Origin: Collybia mongolica
Lineage: Eukaryota > Basidiomycota > Agaricomycetes > Agaricales > Clitocybaceae
DNA length: 64,000 nt
Assembly (NCBI GenBank): GCA_013420905.1
Contig: JAAXNY010000001.1
Span: 310,001-374,000 of the forward strand
Direction of reading: 5' to 3'
Each line of letters begins with the position of its first letter. The stretch's first letter is position 1. Shown here in pieces: positions 33,391 through 45,400 of the stretch. A program made the position numbers and the translations under genes. The notes beneath the pieces are model-generated. The model saw only the letters and a list, made by a program, of their open reading frames with translations, did no database searches and had not been told where the DNA came from.

Positions 33391-33900
33391 ACTGCATTTT
33401 GTCAAAGTCCTCGCCACAATTTGCCTCCATTACACAATAATTTGGAGCATCTGGAAAGCAAATTCTTGACTTGCCTCTACTTCACTCCATGCTCATCAAT
33501 AAGCCTACAGGGGCAACTGCCCTTTGCAAATCAAAACTGCTCATCAAAGTTCAGAGAGCCTCCAATTCTGATGCAAGCAAAAATCACCAATCTTTTTGCA
33601 GATCCAATTCTTTGTGCCTTTGGCCCCAACGCCTCATTTTTACCGATCTGCTACAGGTGTACCAGCTATCCTATTCTTGTCCCACTGCACCCATGTTTTC
33701 AGGCTTCCAATTGTCATCAGTTCTTCATCATTTTGCCACACACCCCTGCATCAGTAAGATGACAAATTTCTTGTTTGCTTTTTGGCACTTTCCAGCACTT
33801 TTTGGCTTGACAACAAGTCTGCAAGTTTCCTCTGAAAGTTTTTCCTATGTGTGGCATCACAATACAGCTCCAATACCCAAACTAGGTTTGTAGTTGGTCT
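33391..33900. repeat. Diverged duplicate of the 1354-1600 region
   Basis: Shares interrupted similarity with 1354-1530: GTCCTCGCCACAAT, TTGGAG.ATC, CTTGACTTG, CTCATCAAAG and AAAATCACCA occur in the same order. The copy near the window start keeps more CpG. No protein is supported on either strand. Confidence 0.45.
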
Positions 33901-34237
33901 TCAGGAATGTATTGAGTATGAAGTTCACCTGTAAGTTGATCCTACATATCAAAAGTCGGCCCATAGTTCTGAATTATGTTGTCACCATCTGTGATGGCGA
34001 CGGCAATGGTATGTAAACACAGCACATATTCTGTGCTTGGAAACATGTAGGTGAAGGCTGTGGGGATATCCTGAGACCAGTCAACATGTTGTTGAGCACA
34101 CTACTAGAGAAGCAATAAATTTCAAACAAATTTGCATTGAGAACTTGTCAAAATTCAGACATAGCTTTTCAGCTGTTCGTTTGCACACTTTTCGGACTTG
34201 TACAAGCACAAAAAGAAATTTGTATAAACACTGATTT
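33901..34237. other. Spacer, nothing recognised
   Basis: Mixed-composition sequence without a supported frame, ending at the target duplication of the MITE at 34246. Confidence 0.4.
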
Positions 34238-34245
34238 GGTCAGAT

Positions 34246-34689
34246 TAGTGACTTGACAGCCCGGATCGGCTTTTGGGGGCTTAGGCTTTAGAAAATACAA
34301 GCCTGAGCCATGACGACGGCCCCAGGCCGGCTCAGGCTTAAGCTGCGGCTTCACAGTGGATAGAGCGTTGAATTTCGGTACAATGACCTACTGGATTCTT
34401 TGGGCGTTTATCACGCGTGCTGTTGTCAATTGACATGTTTGATGATGCATAAATATTGGCAAACATACCTTATGCAATAATCTGTACAGTTGCGGTTGCA
34501 ACAGTCCGATTTGAATTGTAACAATTGCCAGTGAAAAAGCCGCGGCTTAGGCCACGGCTCTAGGCTTTGAAAACTCCAAGCCTGAGCTGTGAGCCCTTCA
34601 GAGCCTGCTGCACGGCTCAGGGCGGCTCGGCTTCTGCAGGCTCGGCCCCGGCCGGCTTGCGGCTTTGAGCCGAGCCGTGCACATCACTA
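34246..34689. mobile_element. hAT-type MITE (444 bp)
   Basis: Flanked by the 8-bp duplication GGTCAGAT at 34238-34245 and 34690-34697. The ends are TAGTGACTTGACAGCCCGG and the inverted complement of TAGTGATGTGCACGGCTCGG, a hAT-like pattern. GGC/GCC-rich subterminal segments, with AGCCTGAGC-type words in both orientations, surround an AT-rich core without coding capacity. It is non-autonomous. Confidence 0.75.
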
Positions 34690-34937
34690 GGTCAGATTCC
34701 ATGTGAAATCAGGGTATTCGACATATTTTGATATTTAACAACGACAGCGATCATGACGTCACCCGCCTAAACCAAGTCTCGCCTTGACTCCCTCAAACAC
34801 TGTACACAGTGGTGGAAGACCACCAATTGCTTTACAGAAGTTTATCATCGCGACCTCTGTGGCGGAACAGCATTCGGTAACTCCCGGATTCGCGAAGCTC
34901 TGTGGGTGCTTCCTGAGTACCTTCAGTCTCATCTTCA
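34690..34937. other. Upstream region of the 34938 gene
   Basis: Contains GATCATGACGTCACC at 34750-34765, shared with 1257-1272. TGACGTCA is the ATF/CREB-type palindrome and could be a promoter element. The rest is unassigned. Confidence 0.3.
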
Positions 34938-36175
34938 ATGTCGGATGCAGGCAGATCGTCAATCGCCTCTATGGCTGCGCTCTCCATTTCAGGATCATCC
35001 TATGTTTTACCTGATAGTCCACATGACGATCAAGCACTCGGTCATCTTCCCACAAAAACCGAATCTAATCCTCGAAGCTCCCCAGATAAAATTGTAGTGT
35101 CGAAAAATGAACGGAAGATGTTGACCATTGCATTCGTATCCACCAAAGACGATGGAGCGAAGGAAAATTATGCTGTTGTGCCCCTTCCGGACACATATGA
35201 AGTGAGTTGTGGACATGTGGCATAGCTCATTCCGAATAGTAAACGTCAACTCTACTTCAAAGACCGCCGTAACCTCAGCTATCAAAACTTTAAGCACGTA
35301 CATGTCAGACCCGAGCCAAGAAAACATAGTACTACGCTCTTCGATAAAAAAAATAGGAAAGATGAACGGGTGTGGGCTGACATTCCGCCAGGAAGTTGGA
35401 AGATGGCTGTCGAACTCAATCGTAATGAGGTCGGGGTATTCGAAATATCCTCTCACGAAAATCTATATATTCATGGAACGGTGTCATTTACGGTTGGGGT
35501 GATGGACGAGACCGGAACAAAGGTTGAATGGACCACGTCCCCCCTAATAGCGAGACCAAAAACCTTCTTGGTTTGTCTACTCCTACTTTTATTGCACAAG
35601 AACTTAGAGTGGTTTGTCCAGCAAGCTGTTGATATTCTGGGTAAGTATGTCCAGGAGTACTCGCGGTCGATGTGGACAATACCTCGCAATGCCAATCTAG
35701 AGGACAAAAGCCGAGTCAGGTTTTACACGTTTCCGAAGAATGATCTCCACACATGACGTCCCATCCCATTAGAGGCTCATTCAGATGATAATATATGGCG
35801 CGCCCGGAAGGATTTTAGGAGTAATGGCCGAATGAGATAATTACATCCATTTCTTGGTGAGTAGTACCTGGTGCCCCACAAATTCTTTTCTTTGTTAGGT
35901 CCTTGGCATTGACAGTGTCCCGGCAGGCCCAGAAATCCTCCATACAGAGAAAGAACGTGTTTTATTGCTAACTAATTTCTACGAAAAGTATGTGTTACAG
36001 TGTTACTAAAGAAATAGTAAAATTCTATTTAACAGCACCTACGAAAACTTGATCGCAACCCAGCCCACTTTGGCAGTCTTCGAAAAAGGTCATGCGCGTG
36101 CTTTCGCAGCTTCCATCTTCCTTGTCTTTGGGCTTCAGTGTTGGACGTTGACACATTTTCAATTACCTCCCTATT
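34938..36175 (+). pseudogene. Hypothetical protein gene, frame broken at an A8 run
   Basis: Exon 1 from 34938 reads MSDAGRSSIASMAALS... to MLTIAFVSTKDDGAKENYAVVPLPDTYE at about 35200, before GTGAGT. Similarity-like phrasing then continues as TSKTAVTSAIKTLSTYMSDPSQENIVLRSSIKK, and after a run of eight A (35344-35351) the frame changes to RKDERVWADIPPGSWKMAVELNRNEVGVFEI and on to 35755. Two more exons splice with clean GT-AG introns downstream (about 35900-35989 and 36036-36175; ENLIATQPTLAVFEKGHARAFAASIF...). A hydrophobic stretch FLVCLLLLLL lies mid-protein. No family recognised. The A8 break could be mutation or a sequencing slip. Confidence 0.45.
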
Positions 36176-37461
36176 AGAGTTCTCCACGAGGCTTACTGAA
36201 CAGTCCTAGGAAACGACAACGTGCCTCCCTACGCACAGCCAAACACAGTTCCGCATGTCCCAGGAATGCCCTAAATAGCACGCGTACATCCAAGCTCCCT
36301 TTCAACTATTCCAAGCCCAGCAATGTTGATCATTTCAACAGTCCTCGTGTCTCTGAGTGAAAGCCATGCTGTTCTCTCCTATCTCGGATTTTACGGGAGG
36401 ATTCGGGTACTCACTATAGGAAATATGGCTACGAATAAACAAACGCCGAGTACAGCGTGCAATTGTCAGAAATTATGGGGTTCGTATATATCAGATACGG
36501 TGAAAGAACAACGCCTGTTTTATGGACAGAAGAGGAAAGACCAAAGGGATGTTCTTCTACAGAGAAGCCTTCGGCCCCCGCCCTCGTGGCGATGAAGTTG
36601 GGGGGTTTGGGTGGCTGATTTCGGGGCCGGGAGTTACATCTACTCATTGAGATCTACTAGTCACAACCAGGGTAAAGCCTACCAGCGGCAGGGATATCCG
36701 CATCACTAGAGAGTACCGATCCTTATCAATACTTTCATCGCTCCGACCGATTGACTGGATATTTGAAAAGCTGTTAAGATGATGGCAATCCAACATAAAG
36801 GGCTGTTGTTCGTGTCGGCCCGGTGATGCCGAGCTATTTTGCAGAGATCGTACACATTTAGGTTTGATATGCCCAAGAAGGTATGCACATTTCGCAGACA
36901 ATAGACTTCTATTACACTCTGAGCCCAGTCGGATATCAAACTACCTTGGCGTTTTCGTGTGCACGTCATATACCAGGATTACAGGATCGTTGGGCAAGTG
37001 CACTTTCTAATTCAGATCTTACCGGCCTTCGTATACATGCGCAAGGCCTGTGGTACACGCGACGCAATGTACTAAAGAGTATGTGATTGTTATGTCCTAG
37101 ATGATGACAGTCGTGACCAGCGCGAATCTGTCCATCATTGACTTTGTTCATCAAGTAGAAGCGATTCCGTTCCGAACCCACAACGCCACTCAGTGAAAGA
37201 CCTTGGGAAAAGATTTGTGTCTGTCATTGATCTATGCCCAATTGAAAACTGAATTTTGAGATAAGATAAGTTTTGCGGGCCTCATGTGCGAAAATAAAAG
37301 GGAGATTGGACCGATTTATATATATTTCTCAAGTTACGTGTTACATACAGCTTTCCGCCTTCTCAAATATTAATAACGAATCGGTGTGAATGTGGAACAC
37401 AGACGGCGATGGACGACGATGAGACTAAATGATGTGGGCATAGCGGATGCCAGATGCGCGT
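36176..37461. other. Unassigned sequence between two gene-like regions
   Basis: CpG-normal DNA without a frame I can support. Frames up to 90 codons overlap on both strands and carry no motif. The right edge holds the 3' region of the metallothionein gene. Confidence 0.35.
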
Positions 37462-37676
37462 TCAGCACTTGCACTCGCCGGGCTTGCAGGCGCAGCTGTT
37501 GATATAACGGATAAGACTGCTGTTCACGATGTATGAGGAAAAGACAAACCTAGCGCCGCAGGAGCAAGAGTTGTTGCCGCAGTTGGCCTGGGAGACAGGA
37601 ACCTGAGTCTGCTGATAAACGAGCCTCGTCAGTCAATCTGCAATAATCCAGGGAAAACGGCACCCACAGTGAACAT
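37462..37676 (-). CDS. Metallothionein, 34 residues, seven cysteines
   Basis: Small cysteine-rich protein binding Cu(I) or other soft metals in the cytosol, for metal storage or detoxification. Three exons on the minus strand: 37676-37668 (MFT), 37611-37550 and 37495-37462. The introns are 56 and 54 nt with GT-AG borders, and the second exon starts at a CAG/CAG acceptor that could also be read three bases later. The product has the cysteine spacing C-x4-C-x-C-x3-C-x-C-x4-C-x-C and ends GECKC, the classic short mushroom metallothionein layout. A TATATAG box lies 88-94 bp upstream (37764-37770). The pattern cannot tell which metal is bound. It is too short and too split for ordinary ORF calling. 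Confidence 0.85.
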
Positions 37677-37763
37677 CGTTGTTTCTGGGACGTTAAGAGT
37701 GGTGTTTAGATGACAGTTGGAGTGAAAGTCGTTGGTTGCTACTCCACCGTGGATTGGGGCCCC

Positions 37764-37770
37764 TATATAA
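37764..37770 (-). promoter_or_regulatory. TATA box of the metallothionein gene
   Basis: On the minus strand TTATATAGGGG lies about 90 bp upstream of the ATG at 37676, a normal fungal promoter distance. Confidence 0.5.
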
Positions 37771-39278
37771 CAAGATGAGAGGAGTTTGCACTTGTTTGGT
37801 GTGGCTATCTAATCTAGATCTATTTCCAGGAACGATGACAAACCATCGATCATCAATCATCCAGAATATAGCGCATGTGGCTGTGTAAGCTCTTAGCTTT
37901 ACAACATAGCTTTGGAAACTCCATCTGACTTGGATTCCTGGGGAGTTACCTTTTTAACTAATCGGCCAGAGAGAATACCAATGTAGAAGGCCAATATTTT
38001 TCAAGAGCACCGCACAGTTTTTAGTTTTTCAGGTGTCGATGGGAGAGAGGCGTTTTTGGGCGTGAATCGATTTTGATTTGGTGGTTTTTAGGATGCAAAT
38101 GGCTCGCCGGTGTTATCAACCACCGGAGGTCAATAGAAGCTGACAGAAGATCTTCGGACACGGTAGCCCTCACGGGAGTGGTTTGGAAGGTGATGATTCT
38201 GCCTCAGAACCCTTTCGAATATTCTGGAAAGTCATTGCGACCTTGACATGCGATGCTATGTCGAGAAATGGAGTCGTGCGGAGTGTAGATTTCGAAAGGC
38301 CCTCGTTTATTCTCGCAAGCTATACTCCAAACAATCGTGTCTCCGTCGGAGCAAGTCCAGCGGGGAAGATGACTTTTTAGTTCGAATGGTCAGGTACTAC
38401 AGAGGCCGGTATCAAGGCAATGAGGCATAAATGCGGGGCGGGGAGACAGAACATGTCGAATATATTGGGTGCCTGCTTGATTAAGTGCCTGTGGCGATAT
38501 CAGTATATGATGGGCAGCAGAGTGTACTATGCCTGATTTATCTTGCTTTCGTTCTGTCAAGGCATGGTTATGGGTGTGTCGCATGAAGTGGCTAGTATGT
38601 GGAGACATACGCTTCCAGTGAGGATCAGCAATTTCTCGCCATGCCGAACGCCAGGCGGGAAGGAGAAAGATTGACAGAGAGGTGTGGTATCCAATCTCAC
38701 GATGGTGTGATTCTGCAGCTCGACGAGTCAAAATGCTTCGATGTTAGTTTCTTCATCCGACATAGCTTGTTTGGGCGTGGGACGCAGCCATGTGCTGTGG
38801 CGAACAATATGTAGTGTGCTAGGCTCAGCTGACTAGAATTCATAATTATCGGGTGAGAGTCGAGTGACGCGAAAGGTAAGTGGTTGACAACGGCGTAGGG
38901 AATGACGCTTTATAACATATATACAGTATATGTATATTCCATCCGATTTGTTTGACAGCCCTCTATAGGGCTATGTAAGATAACCAAAGACTGTCGAGGA
39001 AAATGGAATATGAATGGTCGTAAATTTCGTAATATGGATATTAGTGTTGTGAGAATGGCTGTACATACAAATAACAAAAAGTATATTTGTCTTCGTGTAC
39101 CGTGTGGGGATGGGAGAAGTGTTGGAATAGACTGGTGCTGTCAGAGGAATAAGGGGTATACAGATTGAATGGATCAACGTTAGCGTGTAGATGGCTGGTA
39201 GGAAATGCATAAAAAGATAAGGGTCCTCTACATGGAAGTATTGATATCACCTGGGTGCAGTGATGGGTGAGGAGAGCA
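37771..39278. other. Intergenic region, no supported gene
   Basis: CpG-normal sequence with short overlapping frames (for example 38183-38380 on + and 38390-38731 on -) that lack motifs, and a TATATACAGTATATGTATA palindromic stretch near 38918-38937. The part left of 39279 is the 3' flank of the next gene. Confidence 0.35.
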
Positions 39279-40508
39279 CTATCCATCAATAGCCCCGCCG
39301 CGAGTCGCCAAAAATGCGCCACCCATCGCATGCACAGAATCTCTTCTTTTGCTACCCGTAAGCCCACCGAAACCTTGGCTGGGGAACCCTCCTCCGCCTC
39401 CCCCGAAACCTTGCCCAGGGAAGCCACCGCCCCCACTAAAGCCCTGGCTCGGGAAGTCACCCGCGTGCCCCGCGAACTCCTCAGCCACGTAGGCAGGGAA
39501 CGATGGCGAGACGGGAGAAGGCAGTGACGGCGACTGTGACGTCGACGCACTTGTATTCGAGCGTGATTTCTTTGAGCCAGACGTCGACGACTTTTTCGAC
39601 TTTTTGGATTTTGGTTTCGCAGGGATAATGAGCTCCGATGGCTCTTGTGGCATCTGGCGCTGGTATTGTGGCGGCTGCTGTAGGTGAAGATACTGGTCCG
39701 AGCGGGACGCAGATGTTCGGCTACGTGAGTCTGAACCAGAACCCGCAGTACCGGCGTTGTTCCGACGTGCGTAGAGCCCACCGTCGAGATCCGCCGCATC
39801 AGCATCACCTTCCTCTTCTAGTGGGCGCTGCGCTTGCACGAATGGCCCGTACTCCTCAGGGTGCGGATATGCAGCCTCCCCACTGCCCTGGAACCCTTCG
39901 AATTCCTCGCCGGCCTGCGTCGCGAGGGCTTTAGCGATACGTTGCATCTCCTTTCGTTCCCTCCGCCGCGCACGCCGTTCCTCCTTCTCCCGGCGCTCCT
40001 CCGCTTCTGCCTCGAGGGCGAGAGCCCGTTGGGTCAATGCTGCGGAAGACGAAGAGATCGAGGCGATTGTAGCGGGGTCAAGGGGGGCCGCATCTAAGTC
40101 AAAGGTGGAAGAAGAGCGGGTGGTTGGTGGTGCGGATATCCGCAACCGCGAGTCCTCGTCGTCGGAGTCGGGGAGGTGGATGGGTGGTGGGGTGGGCTTT
40201 CCAAAGAGGTCGTACCCAAATAGGGTGATTTTCTTTCCACTGGTACGCTTCTTCCTCTTGCTGCGCTTCTTGCCACGGCCTGGATTTGAATGCAAAGACA
40301 TTCGCTCGGCCTCCGTGTCTGTGTCTGGGACATCTGCGAGCAGCCCTTCAAGTTCATCTGCCCTTGCACGCCTAAGAGGGTTGGCCGTTGGGTCGTTGGG
40401 GTTCACTAACGACTCGGTGGACGAAAAGGGACCAGGGTTTGAAAAACAGGGTATGCAGGTGGAAAAGGCAATCTTGACAGTGTCAGACCAAGAAAAGGGG
40501 GCAGTCAT
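39279..40508 (-). CDS. Conserved basidiomycete disordered protein, 409 residues
   Basis: Single-exon gene. I recognise the layout as one conserved in Agaricomycetes but of unknown function. The N-terminus has an amphipathic stretch and a CIPC motif (residues 18-21) that could be lipid-modified. It is followed by RARADELEGLLADVPDTDTE (residues 47-66) and MSLHSNPG, a basic patch (KKRSKRKKRTSGKK, 80-93) leading into ITLFGYDLFGKP, then a strongly charged helix (about 160-197, EEERREKEERRARRRERKE-like). EEFEGFQGSG, DLDGGLYARR and a Ser/Lys-rich segment precede a Gly-rich C-terminus with repeated GFPSQGF units. No enzyme domain. Start chosen at the first ATG of the open frame; the upstream region has no competing exon. 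Confidence 0.8.
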   Translation of the reverse strand: MTAPFSWSDTVKIAFSTCIPCFSNPGPFSSTESLVNPNDPTANPLRRARADELEGLLADVPDTDTEAERMSLHSNPGRGKKRSKRKKRTSGKKITLFGYDLFGKPTPPPIHLPDSDDEDSRLRISAPPTTRSSSTFDLDAAPLDPATIASISSSSAALTQRALALEAEAEERREKEERRARRRERKEMQRIAKALATQAGEEFEGFQGSGEAAYPHPEEYGPFVQAQRPLEEEGDADAADLDGGLYARRNNAGTAGSGSDSRSRTSASRSDQYLHLQQPPQYQRQMPQEPSELIIPAKPKSKKSKKSSTSGSKKSRSNTSASTSQSPSLPSPVSPSFPAYVAEEFAGHAGDFPSQGFSGGGGFPGQGFGGGGGGFPSQGFGGLTGSKRRDSVHAMGGAFLATRGGAIDG

Positions 40509-40984
40509 GGTAGTCTGGGGTCGTTGTTAAGCTAGAGAGAAAAAATGAAATATCGTTATGGACTCACAATTTGTGGAAGGAGACAAGGTGTAATACGCAC
40601 GCACCAGATGGCAGGTGATTCTGGGCGATTTCAACCCGAACAGTGTGGGGTACCGGCTCGGCTTCGGCACCCCATCTGGTTCCGAAAGCCGGATTCCCAC
40701 AAACAAGTACGGTTGAACCTCCATGGGCTAACCTCAAAATGAAAAACGAAGAAAGTACGAATACTACGCGTACGGGGATGACAAAGGAGGAACGGAAGGA
40801 GGAGATTTGCCAAACTGTACGGGATTCTCGTCCTGTATGAAAGAATGGATTTGTTTGTTCCTGGTACCTCGTCTAAATTCAGAAATTCTACTGCATATAT
40901 AAGACTATTCTAAAGAAATTCGATTTCAAGCGTGGCACTTAGTGTCATATAGATGTTACGACGACAGCAACGCTTCCCTTTTCC
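40509..40984. other. 5' flank of the 409-residue gene, nothing else seen
   Basis: Contains a near-palindromic GTGGGGTACCGGCTCGG...GGCACCCCA segment (40646-40674). No supported gene. Confidence 0.35.
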
Positions 40985-41664
40985 TTACACTTGCTGGAGG
41001 GTGAGTTTTATGATTAAGTAGGCGGGCATGAATGCACTTGTGATGCTACTTATACTAACTACTATTATGCGGGTTTCGTCATATGATGGTATATACATCA
41101 ATAAAAGGATGGCGTTTATCAGTTCCACGAGACGATCAAGGGCGGTGGGTTTGTCATTGAAAGAGGGAGAAGAGCATACCGGCTTTATTGACGTTTTTGT
41201 TTGGGAATGGAATGACATGCGTCTGAGCCCAAACCTTCAAATCTTCAACGCGAAGGGCCTGGTTCCCAAGATTAACTCGGATAATCGAAATAAAAGAGAA
41301 TATAACTTACCTAGGTCATGCGTCTCGCAAGAGTTTGGACCGATCCATTGACGTCGACGCCATTGGGGCAGGGTGGCTACAAGATGAGGGCTGGGCATTC
41401 AAGAGAGGGGTTATGAGTGATGTCAGTCATGTTAATAACACAATCAAGGTAGACATTGTCCGTATAGGAGTTGATTTGGATAACTCGTTGGAGACAAATG
41501 TATCGGGCGACTAGACACGTTTTTGTTGCAGCTACCAGGCGGCAATATTACCAAGTTACCTCCCAGGAGATGAGGATGGAGACCGCTGTCTGGGGTTCAG
41601 CCACAAACTGATGGCGGCGCCATCCTGCGTTGCTGTCATCATCATCAGTCAGTTCCATTTTCAA
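40985..41664 (-). pseudogene. Possible small membrane protein gene, uncertain model
   Basis: On the minus strand an ATG near 41664 opens MELTDDDDSNAGWRRHQFVAEPQTAVSILISWE before a GTAAC donor. A downstream open stretch (41170-40985) has two hydrophobic segments, LVELINAILLLMYI and IIVVSISSITSAFMPAYLIIKLTL, ending at 40985. The exons between cannot be joined with confidence. The frame may be a small two-helix membrane protein or a coincidence. Confidence 0.25.
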
Positions 41665-42146
41665 TGCGGGATACGAAGGCGATAGCGTACATAGGAGTCC
41701 AGGGGGATAGGGGTTGTGGCCGTTTTCATATGGAAAGCCATTCTTAAAGATGACTAGGAAAGCAGAACGGATTAGCTGGTATTACCTTCCTTACTTTTTA
41801 AAAATTTCACCGTGATCCGTTGGAGTAGATTTGAAAGCATAACGAAGTATCTGAAAAGGAATAGCGTGACAAACACGAGGGATTTAACAAATTCGACTTA
41901 GTTTTTCTGTATCAAGCGTCGTTGGGCTGCTCCGAATTTTTTTTGTATTAGATTGAGAACCGGCCCCTGGGTGGCTGATGTGTCAGTATTTAGCTGTAGA
42001 TAATATATTATGGGGTGAGACAGAGATTTTGAACCTTCATAGGGCTACCTTCTATGCTTCCGGCTAGGAGTGTTTGTGTTACCATCGTTGTTGTGTCGAT
42101 GGAGGCGTGACAACCTAACCACTTCCAGGAGCTTCTAATGAGCGGT

Positions 42147-42152
42147 CACGTG
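42147..42152 (+). promoter_or_regulatory. Conserved CACGTG upstream of FunK1 copy 2
   Basis: GGTCACGTG about 270 bp before the ATG used here and ~150 bp before the ancestral start position. Same context as at 18588 and 46384. Confidence 0.35.
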
Positions 42153-42420
42153 AGGGATTGTTGACGCGTTGTTTACACGGCTTGGCCTTGTTCGCGGTGC
42201 TGCGACTCTTCCCGAAACGTCGAACTTGTGGTTCTAGCATTTCTCGTAGTCTCCCGGTATCAGAAAATCCATTGATTTATTGTAAGTCATTATTATGAGC
42301 GTACAGTCATACCTTTAACGCCATTGCGCCATCTAGACCTCGGCGACCTGATACAGTGCTCAGAAATACAAGAACGCACAACGTCCCGGACTCACGGAAT
42401 AACGCCACAGAAGTGGAAAA

Positions 42421-45400
42421 ATGGTCAAGAACGACATCTCCAACAGAAGCCTACGTCTTGCGAAAACTGAGGATTTTCTGACCAGGCTATTTCCTGTTGA
42501 TGCCTCCGTCATTGACAGAGCATACGAAAAACTAGTTGCTAACGGTGGTTATGATGTCGCAGAAAAGAAGTGGAAGGATCTACCAGAGGCCGTAAAGAAA
42601 AAAAGCCTTTACAATGAGCCGTTTGTGAAAACGGCGGAATCCATCAGAGCGGCGAACACATCCGACAAGATCACACTCAGGTGCAGATGGATCGACAGGA
42701 ACACCAAGGCTCCAAAATCGCGCGACCAAGATGTATCGCCAGCCATACGGCCTGAAATTTTATGCATCCTTGAAATGGGAAAAGAAGAGCAAGAGAAATG
42801 GGAAGCACTCCTAAGTACCGATTCGGAAAAAAGGGAAGAGGTGGAGGAGGAGGAAGAGAGGGAGACAGAAGGCAAAGAGGAGACGGAAAGGGCAGCGATA
42901 GAAAATGAACAGACGGAAAGCAAAGAGGAGGAGGAAGGCGAAGACGGGCAAGAAGACAAGGAAAAAAAGCATAAGGTTAATATGACCTTTCTTTGCCCAA
43001 AACACGCTCACATCTCCACAGAGCAATCAAGATAAAGAAATAACCGTATGGTGGCTTCGAGTCAATGTCCCTATCGAAATCAAGCCGATCCGGGGTAAAG
43101 ACACACTGAAGTATGTTGAACGGCTGCTTGGTTATATGCGGCAAGTTCTCAGGAAGCAGGCTGATCGACGTTTCGTCCCGGGGCTCCTGCTATCTAGCAC
43201 TGGGCTCCAAGTGTGGCTTTGTGATAGATCGGGTGTACTCGGAACGCATAAGACAATCGATATACACAAGGTATGAGTAATTCAACTTTCAACACCATAC
43301 AAGGCTGACTTGATTGATCAAGGACCCGAAAAGTTTCATCCGAATCATCTTAGCATGCTCGCTCCTGCCACCGGAACGCCTCGGTTGGGACCCAACGATG
43401 AGGCTTTGTCGCCAACCAATTAATCCTCAGTCTCCGGAATTCATACATTCCTACGATCCATCCGTCAAATTATGTGACTATCACAACTCCGTCTACGACA
43501 CGAATTGGGCCATTGAGATGCCTTCAAAGGCTGAACCTAATAAGCGCGAGGAATACATCACTGTCCGCGCACTCAGTATTGACAGCGCTGAATATATGTC
43601 TGGACGCGCGACGATTGTCTGGGCTGTAATCAAAGTCAATGATATGAAGTTCAGAGCTCCTCCTCACAAAGTAAGTCATTTTTGGAACCGCACCGGCATA
43701 GATCCTTACTTTTCTTGGAGATCTACGTGTTGAAGCAATGTTGGCGTCCCACAACAGGAGCTAATGAAGGGGATTTCTTTCCAGACGAGTCCAAAACACG
43801 GGGCGTTCATCTTGGGAGGATCCATTCGTACGAGGATGTTGAGCACAATGGGGATGTGATTGATACGAAGAATTTTATTCGCCAAGGCCTGGATCATTGC
43901 CTACCCGTTGTAGCCGATGTCAACGCTAATGGCAAGAGAACGAATAAGGCTCTTGAAAACGCAGAAGAGCAAGAAGTACACCTAGATATTTCCTTGACCA
44001 GTGATCAAATTTGCGCGGCTGCGTGCACTTTAGATATAAATCCTACCTGGCGGACTTTTGCACGACTTTTGCTAGAGGACTACGGATGGCCACTGGAAGG
44101 CTTTAGAGACCTGTCTGAGCTAATGACTGTGTCAGAACAACTCCTCGCCAGTGAGTTTCTGTTTTTTCACTACGCACTCGTGATATTGACAAGATGGTTC
44201 CATTCCCAGCACATCAATTACTTTATTTTCTCGGCACACTACATCGGGACATCAGTTCAGGGAATGTACTCATTTGCCTGTCAAACGTTGATGGTGTCAT
44301 AACTACTGAAGGACGATTGATTGACCTGGACCATGCAAAATATACTGATCGTTTCATCCCTCCTTTACTTCGGCGGGTCAAACAGCTAGACAAGATACCA
44401 TCCAAAAACCCTCAAATGCTACATATGGCACGGGAAATTTTTAAGGAGCAGGCTGAAGTAAAGATGTCTGATGAAGTTATCGATGCACTCGGTAGCAACT
44501 ACATTGGCTCCATATATGTAGCTGAAATATTAAACTACAAACCACACTTACGAGGCACAAAGGTTCGGATCATCTTGTGGCCGATTATGCACTATGCTCA
44601 CAGTTCACTAGCTCTCCGGACGCGACATTGGTATGCTAGACGAGGTAAATGCAATACACCTAACCATGGGTTACACTAGCTCACTAATATCAGGATCAAT
44701 ACCTGCCTGATTTTTCCGAGAGAGTCGCTCAGAACCGTCAGCGAAGTGTAAGTCCTATCTTATCCGTTTGTGTTACAATTGATCGTGGACTATCCTCAGG
44801 CAACCCTTCCGTATGCGAGCGCGGAAATTTTAAGTGGGTTTCGCATGTTCGGCACGAGAAAAAGTGCAATCACCGTTCACAATGCTGTCCACGATCTAGA
44901 GGCATTCTTCTGGGTCCTTGTGTCCATCTGTATAACAAGGGGCGGCCCTGGCGGAAAGCGTCGTGAGGAGTTAAAGCCTGGCACCTTATCCACCCCGGAA
45001 ACCCAGAAACTCTTCCTCATCGTTGACTGCTTCTTCTATACAGAGAACGTCAGCCGCTTGATACATAACAAGCAACAACTGTTCGCCAGAGACCAATTCG
45101 AGGAGTATGTTCTACCACATGTCCACCCCTACTTTGAACCCTTGAAGCCTTTACTCCTGAGGTGGTGGAATATTCTTCTAATTGCATATGAATATCCTGC
45201 ATTTGAGGCGATACACGATTGGTTCCTGGATGCTCTGAGGGATACCATCTCAGTGTTGAAGGAGCACCCGCCTGAGACAGACCCAAGATCTGCGGATGTC
45301 GATGCATTCCGCGAAAGGGATCTCAGGTCTCTCCAATATTTCCCCAATCAGGACAATACCAATCGAAAATCCCAAGGCATGACACAAGATTTACCATCCA

